From an uncultured Rikenella sp. (GTDB taxonomy: Bacteria; Bacteroidota; Bacteroidia; Bacteroidales; Rikenellaceae), in the NCBI RefSeq assembly GCF_910579375.1, contig NZ_CAJTUJ010000015.1:1-30338 (forward strand): a stretch of 30,338 nucleotides of DNA, in the 5' to 3' direction. A model generated the notes under the pieces. It was not told where the DNA came from. It did no database searches and saw only the letters and a list, made by a program, of their open reading frames with translations. Shown here piece by piece: positions 19,258-27,187 of this stretch (its first letter is position 1; each line of letters begins with the position of its first letter). The translations under genes were made by a program, and so were the position numbers.

Positions 19258-20814
19258 ATGAATAAATCGTTGCTTTTGGTGCCGATGAGTCTGTCGGCTT
19301 TCGGAGCTTCGGCGAAAAACAAGCCCGACACGGCTTGCGATAAACCGCTGAACATCATTTACATCATGACCGACGACCACTCGTTCCAGACCATCAGCTG
19401 TTACGACGGTCGCTATAACCGCACGCCGAATCTCGACCGGCTGGCCCGCGAGGGGGTACGGTTCGGAAACAGCTTCGTAACCAACTCGATCTCCGGGCCC
19501 AGCCGGGCGGTGCTGGTGACGGGGAAACACAGCCACAAAAACGGTTTTCTCAAAAACGAGGGGGGGCAGCCGTTCGACGGTTCGCAGCAGACTTTTCCGA
19601 AACTGTTGCAACAGAACGGCTATCAGACCGCTTTGATCGGGAAATGGCACCTGTTCAGCACCCCGACCGGTTTCGACCATTGGGAGATACTGCCGGGACA
19701 AGGATCGTACTACAATCCTGACTTCATTACCTCCGAAGGGACGCACCGCGAACACGGCTATGTGACCAACATCATTACGGAGAAAGGGATCGACTATCTG
19801 GAAAACCGCGACAAGTCGAAGCCGTTCTGTCTGATGCTGCACCACAAGGCGGTACACCGGATATGGATGTCCGACACGTGCGACCTGACGGAGTTCGAGG
19901 ATCGGACTTTCCCGGTGCCGGAGACTTTCTGGGACGACTATGCCGGACGACCGGCGGCGGCTGACCAGGAGATGGGCATCGACAAGGATATGGACTTGAC
20001 CTACGACCTCAAGATGCTAGACAGCACGATCCTGACGCCACTCAAAGGGGCTTACGTCTGGGGCGAGCGGGCGCGGATGACGCCGGAGCAACGGGCGCAG
20101 TGGGACAGCGTCTACCAGCCTCTGATCGACCGTTTTCTGGCCGACAGCCTATCGGGAAAGGAGCTGGTGGGATGGAAGTTCCAACGCTACATGCGGGATT
20201 ATCTGAAGAGTGTCAAATCGCTGGACGACAACATCGGTCGGTTGATGGAGTACCTGGAAAAAGAGGGGCTGCTCGAAAATACGCTGATCGTGTATGCGTC
20301 GGATCAGGGGTTTTACATGGGCGAACACGGCTGGTTCGACAAACGGTTCATGTACGAGGAGTCGCTGCGCACGCCGCTGTTGATGCGGCTGCCGGACTGT
20401 TGGAAAGGGGTCGAACGCGGGCGGGTCGTTCGCGAGATGGTGCAAAATATCGACTATGCGCCGACTTTCCTAACGCTGGCCGGGGCGACGGTACCGGAGG
20501 ATATCCAAGGCGTTTCGCTGGTGCCGCTGCTGAAAGACGAAAAGCCGAAGGGCTGGCGCGACGCGATCTACTACCACTATTACGAGTTCCCGGGCGAACA
20601 TCATGTTCGTCGGCATTATGGTGTGCGGACGGATCGCTACAAGTTGATCCATTTCTACGGCGACGATATCGATACGTGGGAGCTCTACGACCTGAGAACC
20701 GATCCGACGGAGTTGCATAACCGGTACGACGATCCGAAGTTGGCGAAGGTGCGGGCCCGTATGCACGAACGGTTGGAACAGCTGCGGGAGCAGTACGACG
20801 ATCGGACGGAGTAG
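19258..20814 (+). CDS. Secreted Ser-type S1 sulfatase (N-acetylglucosamine-6-sulfatase-like)
   Basis: A 518-residue arylsulfatase-superfamily enzyme with a short signal peptide (LLLVPMSLSAFGASA). Metal ligands D39-D40 lie in IYIMTDDHSFQ. The sulfatase signature SGPSR at residues 79-83 puts a serine at the formylglycine position, so maturation needs the radical-SAM enzyme anSME, which is not in this window. GKWHLF, ASDQGFYMGEHGWFDKRFMYE and the C-terminal YELYDL-like WELYDLRTDPTEL are family motifs. The pattern TNSISGPSRAVLVTGK resembles the S1_11 group, known for 6-O-sulfated GlcNAc; this is my recollection of the group and not a search result. It follows the phosphoesterase gene by 15 nt, faces the GNAT gene, and ends before a strong terminator. 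Confidence 0.93.
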   Translation: MNKSLLLVPMSLSAFGASAKNKPDTACDKPLNIIYIMTDDHSFQTISCYDGRYNRTPNLDRLAREGVRFGNSFVTNSISGPSRAVLVTGKHSHKNGFLKNEGGQPFDGSQQTFPKLLQQNGYQTALIGKWHLFSTPTGFDHWEILPGQGSYYNPDFITSEGTHREHGYVTNIITEKGIDYLENRDKSKPFCLMLHHKAVHRIWMSDTCDLTEFEDRTFPVPETFWDDYAGRPAAADQEMGIDKDMDLTYDLKMLDSTILTPLKGAYVWGERARMTPEQRAQWDSVYQPLIDRFLADSLSGKELVGWKFQRYMRDYLKSVKSLDDNIGRLMEYLEKEGLLENTLIVYASDQGFYMGEHGWFDKRFMYEESLRTPLLMRLPDCWKGVERGRVVREMVQNIDYAPTFLTLAGATVPEDIQGVSLVPLLKDEKPKGWRDAIYYHYYEFPGEHHVRRHYGVRTDRYKLIHFYGDDIDTWELYDLRTDPTELHNRYDDPKLAKVRARMHERLEQLREQYDDRTE

Positions 20815-20835
20815 GCCGCAGGGAGATAAAATGCG

Positions 20836-20876
20836 AATCGGGGCGACATTTTCTGAAAAGAAATGTCGCCCCGATT
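20836..20876. terminator. Terminator between convergent sulfatase and GNAT genes
   Basis: A perfect 16-bp stem (20836-20851 with 20861-20876) with loop TCTGAAAAG, followed by ATTTTCC on the plus strand. On the minus strand the stem is followed by CGCATTTTATC. It probably serves both convergent transcripts. Confidence 0.85.
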
Positions 20877-20891
20877 ATTTTCCTACAAAAG

Positions 20892-21377
20892 TCAAAGAAT
20901 CAGTTCCCAAAATCCGACATCGAGCCATCTGTCGAACTTCCACCCCACCTCTGTGAAATGGGCTACTTTGCGAAAATCCAACCGTTCGTGCAAAGCCACA
21001 CTGGCCGTATTGGGCAGCGTAATGCTCGCCACCGCCACATGGAGGCCCGCCGTCCGCAATCGTCCGAGCAGTTCGGCGTAAAGCTGGCTGCCGATTCCCT
21101 TTCCCATCCAGTCGCGGTGCAGATAGACGGTCGTCTCCACCGTCCGGTCATAGGCTATGCGCGTACGCCAGGTATCGGCATAACAATACCCCAGGACTCT
21201 TCCCCCCTGCTCATAAACGAGGTAAGGAAAACGCGCCGCAATAGTCTCGATCCGCTTGCGCATGGCCGGCAGGGCGATCGCCTCGTTCTCGAAGGTCACG
21301 ACCGTATCGGTTACATAATGGTTGTATATTTCGCAGATGGCGGCCGCATCTTCGGCCGGTCGTACCGGACGTATCAT
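20892..21377 (-). CDS. GNAT N-acetyltransferase, phosphinothricin-acetyltransferase-like
   Basis: A 161-residue single-domain GNAT. IRPVRPAEDAAAICEIYNHY opens the fold; VETTVYLHRDWMGKGIGSQL holds the acetyl-CoA pyrophosphate loop (Q/RxxGxG/A type), and NTASVALHERLDFRKVAHF is the late conserved segment of the PAT/Bar-like group. Members acetylate primary amines such as phosphinothricin or methionine sulfoximine; here the natural substrate is unknown. It is the last gene of a minus-strand operon, 12 nt after the XRE-cupin gene, and ends in a terminator shared with the sulfatase gene. Confidence 0.92.
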   Translation of the reverse strand: MIRPVRPAEDAAAICEIYNHYVTDTVVTFENEAIALPAMRKRIETIAARFPYLVYEQGGRVLGYCYADTWRTRIAYDRTVETTVYLHRDWMGKGIGSQLYAELLGRLRTAGLHVAVASITLPNTASVALHERLDFRKVAHFTEVGWKFDRWLDVGFWELIL

Positions 21378-21390
21378 ATCCCAATCGTCT

Positions 21391-21978
21391 TTAATATGGT
21401 GTGTAGAGCATAGCCAGCACGCGTGCCGGTGCAGCGGTCTCGTTGACCAGAAAATGAGGGACCACGGAGTTGTAATAGATACTGTCTCCAGCCTCCAAGC
21501 AATGGATTTCGTCTCCGTAGTAGAGCGTCACTTCGCCGTCTAGCACGTACAGAAACTCTTCGCCCGAATGCTCCGAGCGGAGTTTCGCAGTCGCTCCGGA
21601 GTTCGTCCGGCCCGGCAAAACGTCTACGATCAGCGGCTCCATGTGCCGGTCGGCTTTCCCTTGAGCCAAGGCATAAAAAGCGAGATGGCCGCTCCGTTCG
21701 GCTTCGTTGCCGACAAATGCGGGATGGTTCTCCACTTCGCTCTTCCGCGCCACGACGGCCGCGCGCTCCTCTTCTCCCTTCCCGCCCCACAAGGTGCCGA
21801 GCTTAGCCCCCATAGCGCGCGAAAGCCGAATCAATATACCTAACGACGGGTTGGCCTGATTGTTTTCGATCTTCGCCAGCTTGTCCGCATCGATTCCGGC
21901 CCGTTCCGAGAGCTCTTCGATCGTGATGCCGTTCTCTTCGCGCAACTGGCGGATGATCTGACCGATAATGGCTAACAT
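21391..21978 (-). CDS. XRE-family regulator with C-terminal cupin domain
   Basis: A 195-residue DNA-binding protein. Residues ~5-60 are a Cro/CI-type helix-turn-helix (RQLREENGITIEELSERAG, then KLAKIENNQANPSLGILIRL). Residues ~105-190 are a cupin sensor domain (HSGEEFLYVLDGEVTLYYGD with the His and Glu of cupin motif 1; VPHFLVNETAAPARVLAML as motif 2). Such proteins (SutR/PuuR-like plan) act as repressors or activators that bind a small metabolite in the cupin; the ligand is unknown. It lies 15 nt after the second glycosyltransferase gene and 13 nt before the GNAT gene, so it may be co-transcribed with genes it does not regulate, or may control this operon. Confidence 0.93.
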   Translation of the reverse strand: MLAIIGQIIRQLREENGITIEELSERAGIDADKLAKIENNQANPSLGILIRLSRAMGAKLGTLWGGKGEEERAAVVARKSEVENHPAFVGNEAERSGHLAFYALAQGKADRHMEPLIVDVLPGRTNSGATAKLRSEHSGEEFLYVLDGEVTLYYGDEIHCLEAGDSIYYNSVVPHFLVNETAAPARVLAMLYTPY

Positions 21979-21993
21979 GATTTCGAATCTGGA

Positions 21994-22806
21994 TTATTGG
22001 AGATGCTTGTCTAAACCGTTGAGACACCTGGCCGAGCGTTCACGTTTGACTGCATCGATTATTTCATTATGCATGGAAACTTTATCTCTCGAAGCCTCCG
22101 GATGGTATAAATGATACATCACACCACCGAATTTGAGCATTTTTTTCTGTACTCCGCAGTATATGAGGCGCCATGCGATCTCGATATCTTCACCTCCCCA
22201 GCTGGCCATATCTTCGTTATAGCCGTTAACCGCTATCAAATCGCTTTTCCAAAATGCCATATTACACCCTCTGAGTCGGTCGGGCTGCCCTTTGGCAAAG
22301 CGTGGGGCCATATAGCGTCTGAGCCATCCTATTCGAAGATTATTCAACATATGGTCAAATTTAGAACTAAAACCGGATTTGACCTTCATCCCGTCGACCA
22401 AGATTTTCTGCGTATACCGGGGAGTCAGTAACAACCGGCTTCCGCACACGAAAGCACCCGGCTCCGCCACATCGAGGTGGTCGGCCATGAAATGGCGTTC
22501 TAGGACGACATCGCCGTCGATTTGTAGGATGTATTCCCCTTTTGCGGCAGCGATAGCTTTGTTCCGAATCTCGCTGAGTCGAAATCCGGTATCCGGATGC
22601 CACACATGCTGAATCGGAACCGGAACGATCGACCGCATGTCTTCGATCAACTGTCGGGTTTCGTCCGTCGAACCGTCGTCGGCAACCACCACCTCGTCTG
22701 GCAACACCGTCTGGCGCGCTACGCTCAACAATGTCTGACGGAGATAATCCGGTTTGTTATAGGTAGAAACCAATAAAGTTACCGTAAAATCGCGTTTCCT
22801 CTTCAT
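21994..22806 (-). CDS. Family 2 glycosyltransferase with galactosyltransferase-type C-terminal region
   Basis: A 270-residue cytoplasmic GT-A enzyme. VTLLVSTYNKPDYLRQTLLS and VVVADDGSTDETRQLI form the nucleotide-sugar site, DGD in ILQIDGDVVL is the metal-binding motif, and WGGEDIEIAWRLIYCG in the C-terminal half is the Glyco_transf_7C-type acceptor motif with the catalytic acid. No transmembrane segment. The C-terminal half is basic (LRRYMAPRFAKGQPDRLRG), which may help membrane association. Together with the upstream paralogue it probably adds sugars to LPS core or another surface glycan; donor and acceptor cannot be read. The start lies 3 nt after the stop of the paralogue. Confidence 0.93.
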   Translation of the reverse strand: MKRKRDFTVTLLVSTYNKPDYLRQTLLSVARQTVLPDEVVVADDGSTDETRQLIEDMRSIVPVPIQHVWHPDTGFRLSEIRNKAIAAAKGEYILQIDGDVVLERHFMADHLDVAEPGAFVCGSRLLLTPRYTQKILVDGMKVKSGFSSKFDHMLNNLRIGWLRRYMAPRFAKGQPDRLRGCNMAFWKSDLIAVNGYNEDMASWGGEDIEIAWRLIYCGVQKKMLKFGGVMYHLYHPEASRDKVSMHNEIIDAVKRERSARCLNGLDKHLQ

Positions 22807-22809
22807 AAC

Positions 22810-23712
22810 TTATTCTTCTTTCGGAAAACCGTAAGATGTCCAGACGCTTTTCGTACGGGCCGTCTCTTTTCGAATCGCCCGGTTCCGCTCCCACGCCTCT
22901 TCGTACACATATCCCCGTCCGTGTTCCAGATGCAGCAACACGGCCGAATAGCGCACCTGTCGCCCTTTGATGCCTGCATTCATCAGCCGTTCGCCCAGTT
23001 CCCGATCCTCACCCCCGTATTCCATCCGCTCGTCATAACCTCCGATACGGAGCAAATCGGATTTCCAACCCGAAGCGTTCCCGCCGTTCCAAGTCGCCCC
23101 GGCCGGTGTCACCGCATTCAAAAAAGCCGCCCAACGGCCCGATGTCGTGAGTTTGTTGTTTCGGAACGATTTTTTCAGCCCGTGTTCTTTGAGCCAATCG
23201 CGATCGAAACAGCGTCCGGTGAGGATATCCTCTTTGCCGATCAGCCGGGAGAGCTCCATCGGCAGCCTCACCGCTCCGCCCGACAGGAAACAGCCGGGAC
23301 GTCGCAATCGGAGATGGGTCGCCAGAAAATCGCTCCGCGGAATACAGTCGCCGTCCGTCACCACGATATACTCGCTCCGTGTGGCGAGTATGCCCCGATT
23401 GACGATGCGGCACTTCCGAAATCCCGTGTCCGTCTGCCAGACGTAGCGCAACGGGAAGGTCAAATGGGGAGTCATCCGATCCAACATCTGTCGTGTCCGT
23501 TCGTCCGATCCGTCGTCGGCAATCACCACTTCGAACCGCCCGCAACTCTCGCTCTGCACCTCATATCCCCACAAAACCTTTTCGAGCCACTCCGGCTGGT
23601 TATAAGTCGAAACGACAACGGAGATTTCAGGCTTCGTGCCTGAAATCTCCGGGATGTAGTCGTACACCACGACCGCCTGCGGGTCGGATGTCGTATAGTC
23701 GGGTACCGTCAT
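22810..23712 (-). CDS. Family 2 glycosyltransferase, paralogue of the next gene
   Basis: A 300-residue GT-A enzyme built like its downstream neighbour: EISVVVSTYNQPEWLEKVLW, VVIADDGSDERTRQML, DGD in IVVTDGDCIP, then WNGGNASGWKSDLLRIGGYDE and YGGEDRELGERLMNAG. The two share the signature VWxxDTGFR in the middle, so they probably arose by duplication. It has an extra ~27-residue N-terminal extension ending in a duplicated PEIS motif, which is encoded by a 13-bp perfect inverted repeat (23620-23632 with 23638-23650). No later Met would leave the fold intact, so the 23712 start stands. It begins 3 nt after the dipeptidase stop, indicating co-transcription. Confidence 0.92.
   Translation of the reverse strand: MTVPDYTTSDPQAVVVYDYIPEISGTKPEISVVVSTYNQPEWLEKVLWGYEVQSESCGRFEVVIADDGSDERTRQMLDRMTPHLTFPLRYVWQTDTGFRKCRIVNRGILATRSEYIVVTDGDCIPRSDFLATHLRLRRPGCFLSGGAVRLPMELSRLIGKEDILTGRCFDRDWLKEHGLKKSFRNNKLTTSGRWAAFLNAVTPAGATWNGGNASGWKSDLLRIGGYDERMEYGGEDRELGERLMNAGIKGRQVRYSAVLLHLEHGRGYVYEEAWERNRAIRKETARTKSVWTSYGFPKEE
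23620..23650 (-). repeat. Perfect 13-bp hairpin inside the glycosyltransferase gene
   Basis: GGAGATTTCAGGC pairs with GCCTGAAATCTCC around a 5-nt loop, 62-92 nt after the start codon on the coding strand. It encodes the repeated PEIS residues. Confidence 0.75.
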
Positions 23713-23715
23713 ACG

Positions 23716-25410
23716 TTATTTTTTACCGGTTGCCTCCACGACCTTCAGGCGATCGCCTGTCGCCTCTTTGACCATCGCTTTCCACTCCTCGCTGTAGCCC
23801 GGGAAGTCCGGCATGGCCGGAATGCCGCGCCCCTGGCCGTTGTCGGTAAATACCCCTTCGGCATCCTCCTTCTTGACATTCCCGTCGATGTATTTCACCA
23901 GCAGGTAACGATCCAGCGCCACCCACGTATCGAACAACCGCTGAGCGGTATTGACCGAATAGTCGGTCAGGAAGTCGATCGCCAGCTTCGGATTCTGTTT
24001 GTAGAGCATCTCCGCCGCGCCGTCCACCGCCGGCTGTTCGGCGAAACAGCGGTTTTCGAACCGATCCATCGCCCGTTTCACGTCCGGTTGGATGATGTTA
24101 TACCGCTGATAAGCGAAATTGGTGACCCGATTCACCACCCAGAACATCGACGTTTCCGAGTAGGTCGTCATATTCCCGTTCCCCACCGCATAGGCGTTCG
24201 GAATCCGGTCGATACCGCAGTAGAACGGCGTCAGCGGCGAACCGGCCGCATCGTCCACCCCGAACCAGAGCACCCCGCCGATCGGATCGGGCAGCCATCC
24301 GCGACATTCGCCCACATACCACCAGCCGGTCTGCTGCGTGGCAATGGCCCGTTCGTTGAAGAACTCTTCGTCGCCCACCTTGAAGGTCATCGGCCGCCAA
24401 CGGTACGGCAGTTTGAAAGCGCCGGCTCCCGGATCGCACGTCATATCTAGCTCCGTCCCTTCGTAATGGTTGCGCATGAACTCCGCCACATCCTTGACGG
24501 TCAGTTTGTGATTCGGTTTCACCCACAGCGGCAGCCGGTTTTTCGGGTTCCGCCCCGTCACGTGGTCGAGGTATTTGTCCATCCCGTCAGTCACCTGGCG
24601 GAAGACGCTCCACACGCGTCCCTCGCAGCCCCGCATCCCGCTGTAGTCGAACGGGTTATAGACAGCCGCGAAGTCGAAATCCTTATCTTTCCCGGTGTAC
24701 AGCCCCGCTTCGCGCGCAAACGAGATCACGTCCGGCGAGTAGATGCAGTTTTCCGGGTCGTTCAGCGGAAAGGTAGTGATCCGCGCCTGATTGGCATGCG
24801 CCGAAATCATCCCGTCCGGAATCCGCCGGGCCACCCACACAGCCCCTTTGTTCACATTCTTGCCGTCGACGATCTTCGTCCCCTTCCCGATGATTTCGAG
24901 CACCCACACCTCGTTCGGATCGGCCACCGAGATCGACTCGCCCGACGAGGCATAGCCGTACTCCGCTACCAGTTTCGTCATGAACTCGACCGCCTCGCGC
25001 GCCGTCCGACACCGCTGCAATGCGATATACATCAACGAACCGTAGTCGATAATCCCTGTCGTGTCGACCAGCTGATGCAAGCCGCCCCAAGTACTCTCGC
25101 CAATCAAAAGCTGGTGCTCGTTCATATTCCCCACCACCGAATAGGTGTGGGCCGCCTGCGGAATCTCGCCCAGCAGTTTGCCCGAGTCCCATTCGTAGAC
25201 CTTCATCATCGTCCCGGCCGGATAGTCCGCCGCCGGACGATAGTAAAGTTCGCCGTACAGCGTATGCGAGTCGGCCGAGTAGCTAATCATCGTCGAACCT
25301 GTCTTCGAAGCCCCTTTGGTCACCAGAATGTTGGTGCATGCCATCGCGCTCGGGCCGCCGCTCAGCAGAGCTCCGGCCAGCAAAGCCGCGAAAAGTTTTG
25401 TTTTCTTCAT
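23716..25410 (-). CDS. Secreted C69-family dipeptidase
   Basis: A 564-residue Ntn hydrolase of peptidase family C69 (PepD-like). The signal peptide ends SAMA and the next residue is Cys25 in CTNILVTKGAS; in this family that Cys becomes the N-terminal nucleophile. TMISYSADSH, ESTWGG, GSLMYIALQRCRTAREAVEF and the Ser/Tyr-rich mid-region YASSGESISVADPNEVWVLEI are diagnostic. It probably cleaves dipeptides in the periplasm or outside the cell. The ATG at 25410 is preferred over an in-frame start at 25455 because it begins the signal peptide MKKTKLFAALLAGALLSG. It heads the five-gene minus-strand operon and is divergent from the YggS-like gene. Confidence 0.94.
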   Translation of the reverse strand: MKKTKLFAALLAGALLSGGPSAMACTNILVTKGASKTGSTMISYSADSHTLYGELYYRPAADYPAGTMMKVYEWDSGKLLGEIPQAAHTYSVVGNMNEHQLLIGESTWGGLHQLVDTTGIIDYGSLMYIALQRCRTAREAVEFMTKLVAEYGYASSGESISVADPNEVWVLEIIGKGTKIVDGKNVNKGAVWVARRIPDGMISAHANQARITTFPLNDPENCIYSPDVISFAREAGLYTGKDKDFDFAAVYNPFDYSGMRGCEGRVWSVFRQVTDGMDKYLDHVTGRNPKNRLPLWVKPNHKLTVKDVAEFMRNHYEGTELDMTCDPGAGAFKLPYRWRPMTFKVGDEEFFNERAIATQQTGWWYVGECRGWLPDPIGGVLWFGVDDAAGSPLTPFYCGIDRIPNAYAVGNGNMTTYSETSMFWVVNRVTNFAYQRYNIIQPDVKRAMDRFENRCFAEQPAVDGAAEMLYKQNPKLAIDFLTDYSVNTAQRLFDTWVALDRYLLVKYIDGNVKKEDAEGVFTDNGQGRGIPAMPDFPGYSEEWKAMVKEATGDRLKVVEATGKK

Positions 25411-25428
25411 CGGTATGCAGTAAATTTG
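25397..25428 (+). promoter_or_regulatory. Promoter for the YggS-like gene
   Basis: TTTG at 25397-25400, a 20-nt spacer and TAAATTTG at 25421-25428 match the Bacteroidota consensus at every defined position. The -33 element lies inside the dipeptidase signal-peptide codons of the opposite strand. Transcription would start near 25434, about 60 nt before the ATG. Confidence 0.65.
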
Positions 25429-25469
25429 TTTTGACTGTCGTGTCCGCGTCGACACGGACGCGGGAATGA

Positions 25470-25477
25470 CAAATATA
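25470..25477 (-). promoter_or_regulatory. Putative -7 box for the dipeptidase operon
   Basis: TATATTTG on the minus strand is a perfect match. No clear TTTG lies 19-21 nt upstream. Transcription would begin near 25464, 54 nt before the ATG, so this leader and the opposite one would overlap by about 30 nt around the palindrome at 25442-25459. Confidence 0.5.
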
Positions 25478-25493
25478 CGGAAAAATCGAATCT

Positions 25494-26153
25494 ATGGGAA
25501 CGATTGCCGAAAATCTGGCGCACATAAGGGCCGCTTTGCCCGAAACGGTCACTCTGGTGGCGGTGTCGAAATTCCATCCGGCGGAGGCCGTGCGGGAGGC
25601 GTACGACGCCGGACAACGTATCTTCGGAGAGAGCCGCCCGCAGGAGATGGTGGCCAAATACGAGACACTGCCCCGGGATATCGAGTGGCACATGATCGGC
25701 CATTTGCAGACCAATAAAGTCAAGTACATCGTGCCGTTCGTGTCGTTGATCCATTCGGTGGACTCGTGGCGGCTGGCCGAGGCGATCGACCGCGAGGCGG
25801 CTAAGGCGGGACGGGTGATCGATGTGTTGTTGGAGGTGCATATCGCTCGCGAAGAGACGAAATTCGGCTGGGATGCCTCCGAATTGGAACATTTTTTGCA
25901 AGACGGTTCTCTGACCGGACTCCGGAACATCCGGATCCGGGGGCTGATGGGGATGGCTTCGCTGACGGAAGATACGGCGCAGGTGAAACGTGAATTCGCG
26001 AGATTACATAGCGTTTTTACAAGCTTCAAAGAGAGATACCTGCCGCAGATCGACACCTTGTCGATGGGCATGTCGGGCGACTACCCGACGGCGATCCGGG
26101 AGGGGGCGACGATGATCCGCGTGGGAAGCAGCATCTTCGGAGACCGAAAATAG
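25494..26153 (+). CDS. YggS/PLPBP-family pyridoxal-phosphate homeostasis protein
   Basis: A 219-residue single-domain PLP-binding TIM barrel of the YggS/PROSC family. Lys26 in LVAVSKFHP is the PLP Schiff-base lysine. FGESRPQEMVAKYE, WHMIGHLQTNKVKY and LLEVHIAREETKFGW are family motifs; LSMGMSGDYPTAIREGATMIRVGSSIFG is the phosphate-binding end. Members buffer PLP and affect amino-acid and keto-acid homeostasis; no enzyme activity is agreed. The start ATG lies 60 nt after a consensus promoter. The next gene follows after 29 nt on the same strand, and probably shares the transcript. Confidence 0.96.
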   Translation: MGTIAENLAHIRAALPETVTLVAVSKFHPAEAVREAYDAGQRIFGESRPQEMVAKYETLPRDIEWHMIGHLQTNKVKYIVPFVSLIHSVDSWRLAEAIDREAAKAGRVIDVLLEVHIAREETKFGWDASELEHFLQDGSLTGLRNIRIRGLMGMASLTEDTAQVKREFARLHSVFTSFKERYLPQIDTLSMGMSGDYPTAIREGATMIRVGSSIFGDRK

Positions 26154-26182
26154 TAAACAGAATAACCTACCTAATTTATATT

Positions 26183-27160
26183 ATGAACCGAATCAAAACG
26201 AAATATCTGGGGTTGGAACTGAACAGCCCGGTGATTCTGAGCAGCTCGGGACTGACCTCGACGCTCCAACGGATCAAAGATGCCGAAATGGCAGGAGCGG
26301 GAGCGGTCGTGCTCAAGTCGATTTTCGAAGAGCAGATTATGAACGAAGTGGCCCATGTGGATAGCTACAGCGACTATCCGGAGGCTGCGGATTATGTGCG
26401 GACTTACGTGCAGGAGAACAGTTTGGGACTGTATCTCAAGCTGATCGAAGATGCCAAACAGCAGTGCTCCATTCCGATTATCGCCAGCATCAACTGCCGG
26501 GGGATCGGCGAGTGGGTCGACTATGCCCGAGTGATCGAGGCGGCGGGGGCGGATGCGCTGGAACTCAATATTTTCCTCCTGCCGACCGACAAAGAGACCT
26601 CTTCGGACGAGATCGAACGAAATTACCTGAACATCATCGCACGGGTGAAGGAGGCGATCTCCATCCCGCTGTCGGTCAAGCTGGGAGCCGGATTTACCAA
26701 TCCGCTGGCGATCGTGCGGGAGATCTATTATCGGAATGTGAAGGGGGTCGTACTCTTCAACCGGTTCTATCCCACGGATATCGACATCGAAAAGATGGCA
26801 GTCAAGGCGGGGGACATATTCAGCCATCCGTCCGAACTGTCGAATGCCTTGCGGTGGACGGCTTTGGTAAACGGCTCGCTGCCGCTGATCGACGTGGCGG
26901 TCTCTACCGGCGTACACTCGGGAACCGATGCGGTGAAGGCGCTGCTGGCTGGGGCGTCGGCTGTCGAAATCGCCAGCACGGCGTATGAAAACGGACTGCA
27001 AGTGATCGGCGAGATGAATGCCTTTATCTGCGACTGGATGAAACGGCACGAATTCCAGACCTTGCGCGACGTGACCGGGCGAATGAATGCCAAGAATATA
27101 GCCGATCCGATGCTGTACGAACGGACGCAATTCATGAAATACTACTCCAACCACGAATAA
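26183..27160 (+). CDS. Dihydroorotate dehydrogenase-like flavoprotein (atypical active site)
   Basis: A 325-residue FMN-type TIM barrel of the dihydroorotate dehydrogenase fold. LGLELNSPVILSSSGLTST gives the N-terminal FMN-contact strand, AVVLKSIFEEQ the conserved Lys, SVKLGAGFTNPLAI a late conserved strand, and DVAVSTGVHSGTDAVKALLAGASAVEIAS the phosphate-binding end. In true PyrD the loop after ELN carries the catalytic base (SCPN); here it reads ELNIFLLPT (N129 to T135), so that Cys/Ser is missing. It is therefore unlikely to be the pyrimidine enzyme and belongs with DHOD-like proteins of unknown substrate. Downstream lie a terminator and then the korAB genes, also ferredoxin-linked redox proteins. 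Confidence 0.9.
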   Translation: MNRIKTKYLGLELNSPVILSSSGLTSTLQRIKDAEMAGAGAVVLKSIFEEQIMNEVAHVDSYSDYPEAADYVRTYVQENSLGLYLKLIEDAKQQCSIPIIASINCRGIGEWVDYARVIEAAGADALELNIFLLPTDKETSSDEIERNYLNIIARVKEAISIPLSVKLGAGFTNPLAIVREIYYRNVKGVVLFNRFYPTDIDIEKMAVKAGDIFSHPSELSNALRWTALVNGSLPLIDVAVSTGVHSGTDAVKALLAGASAVEIASTAYENGLQVIGEMNAFICDWMKRHEFQTLRDVTGRMNAKNIADPMLYERTQFMKYYSNHE

Positions 27161-27187
27161 GACCTCTTTTTTGAAAGACTTCATATA

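Noticed and set aside
16852..19857. 1001-codon open frame antisense to the phosphoesterase and sulfatase genes
   Set aside because: It crosses two genuine genes and the gap between them and reads as low-complexity Arg/His/Pro sequence, typical of an antisense shadow.
20892..21978. Toxin-antitoxin reading of the adjacent GNAT and XRE genes
   Set aside because: GNAT toxins pair with short RHH or HTH antitoxins. Here the regulator is a 195-residue XRE-cupin protein and the GNAT is of the phosphinothricin-acetyltransferase type, both within a longer operon.
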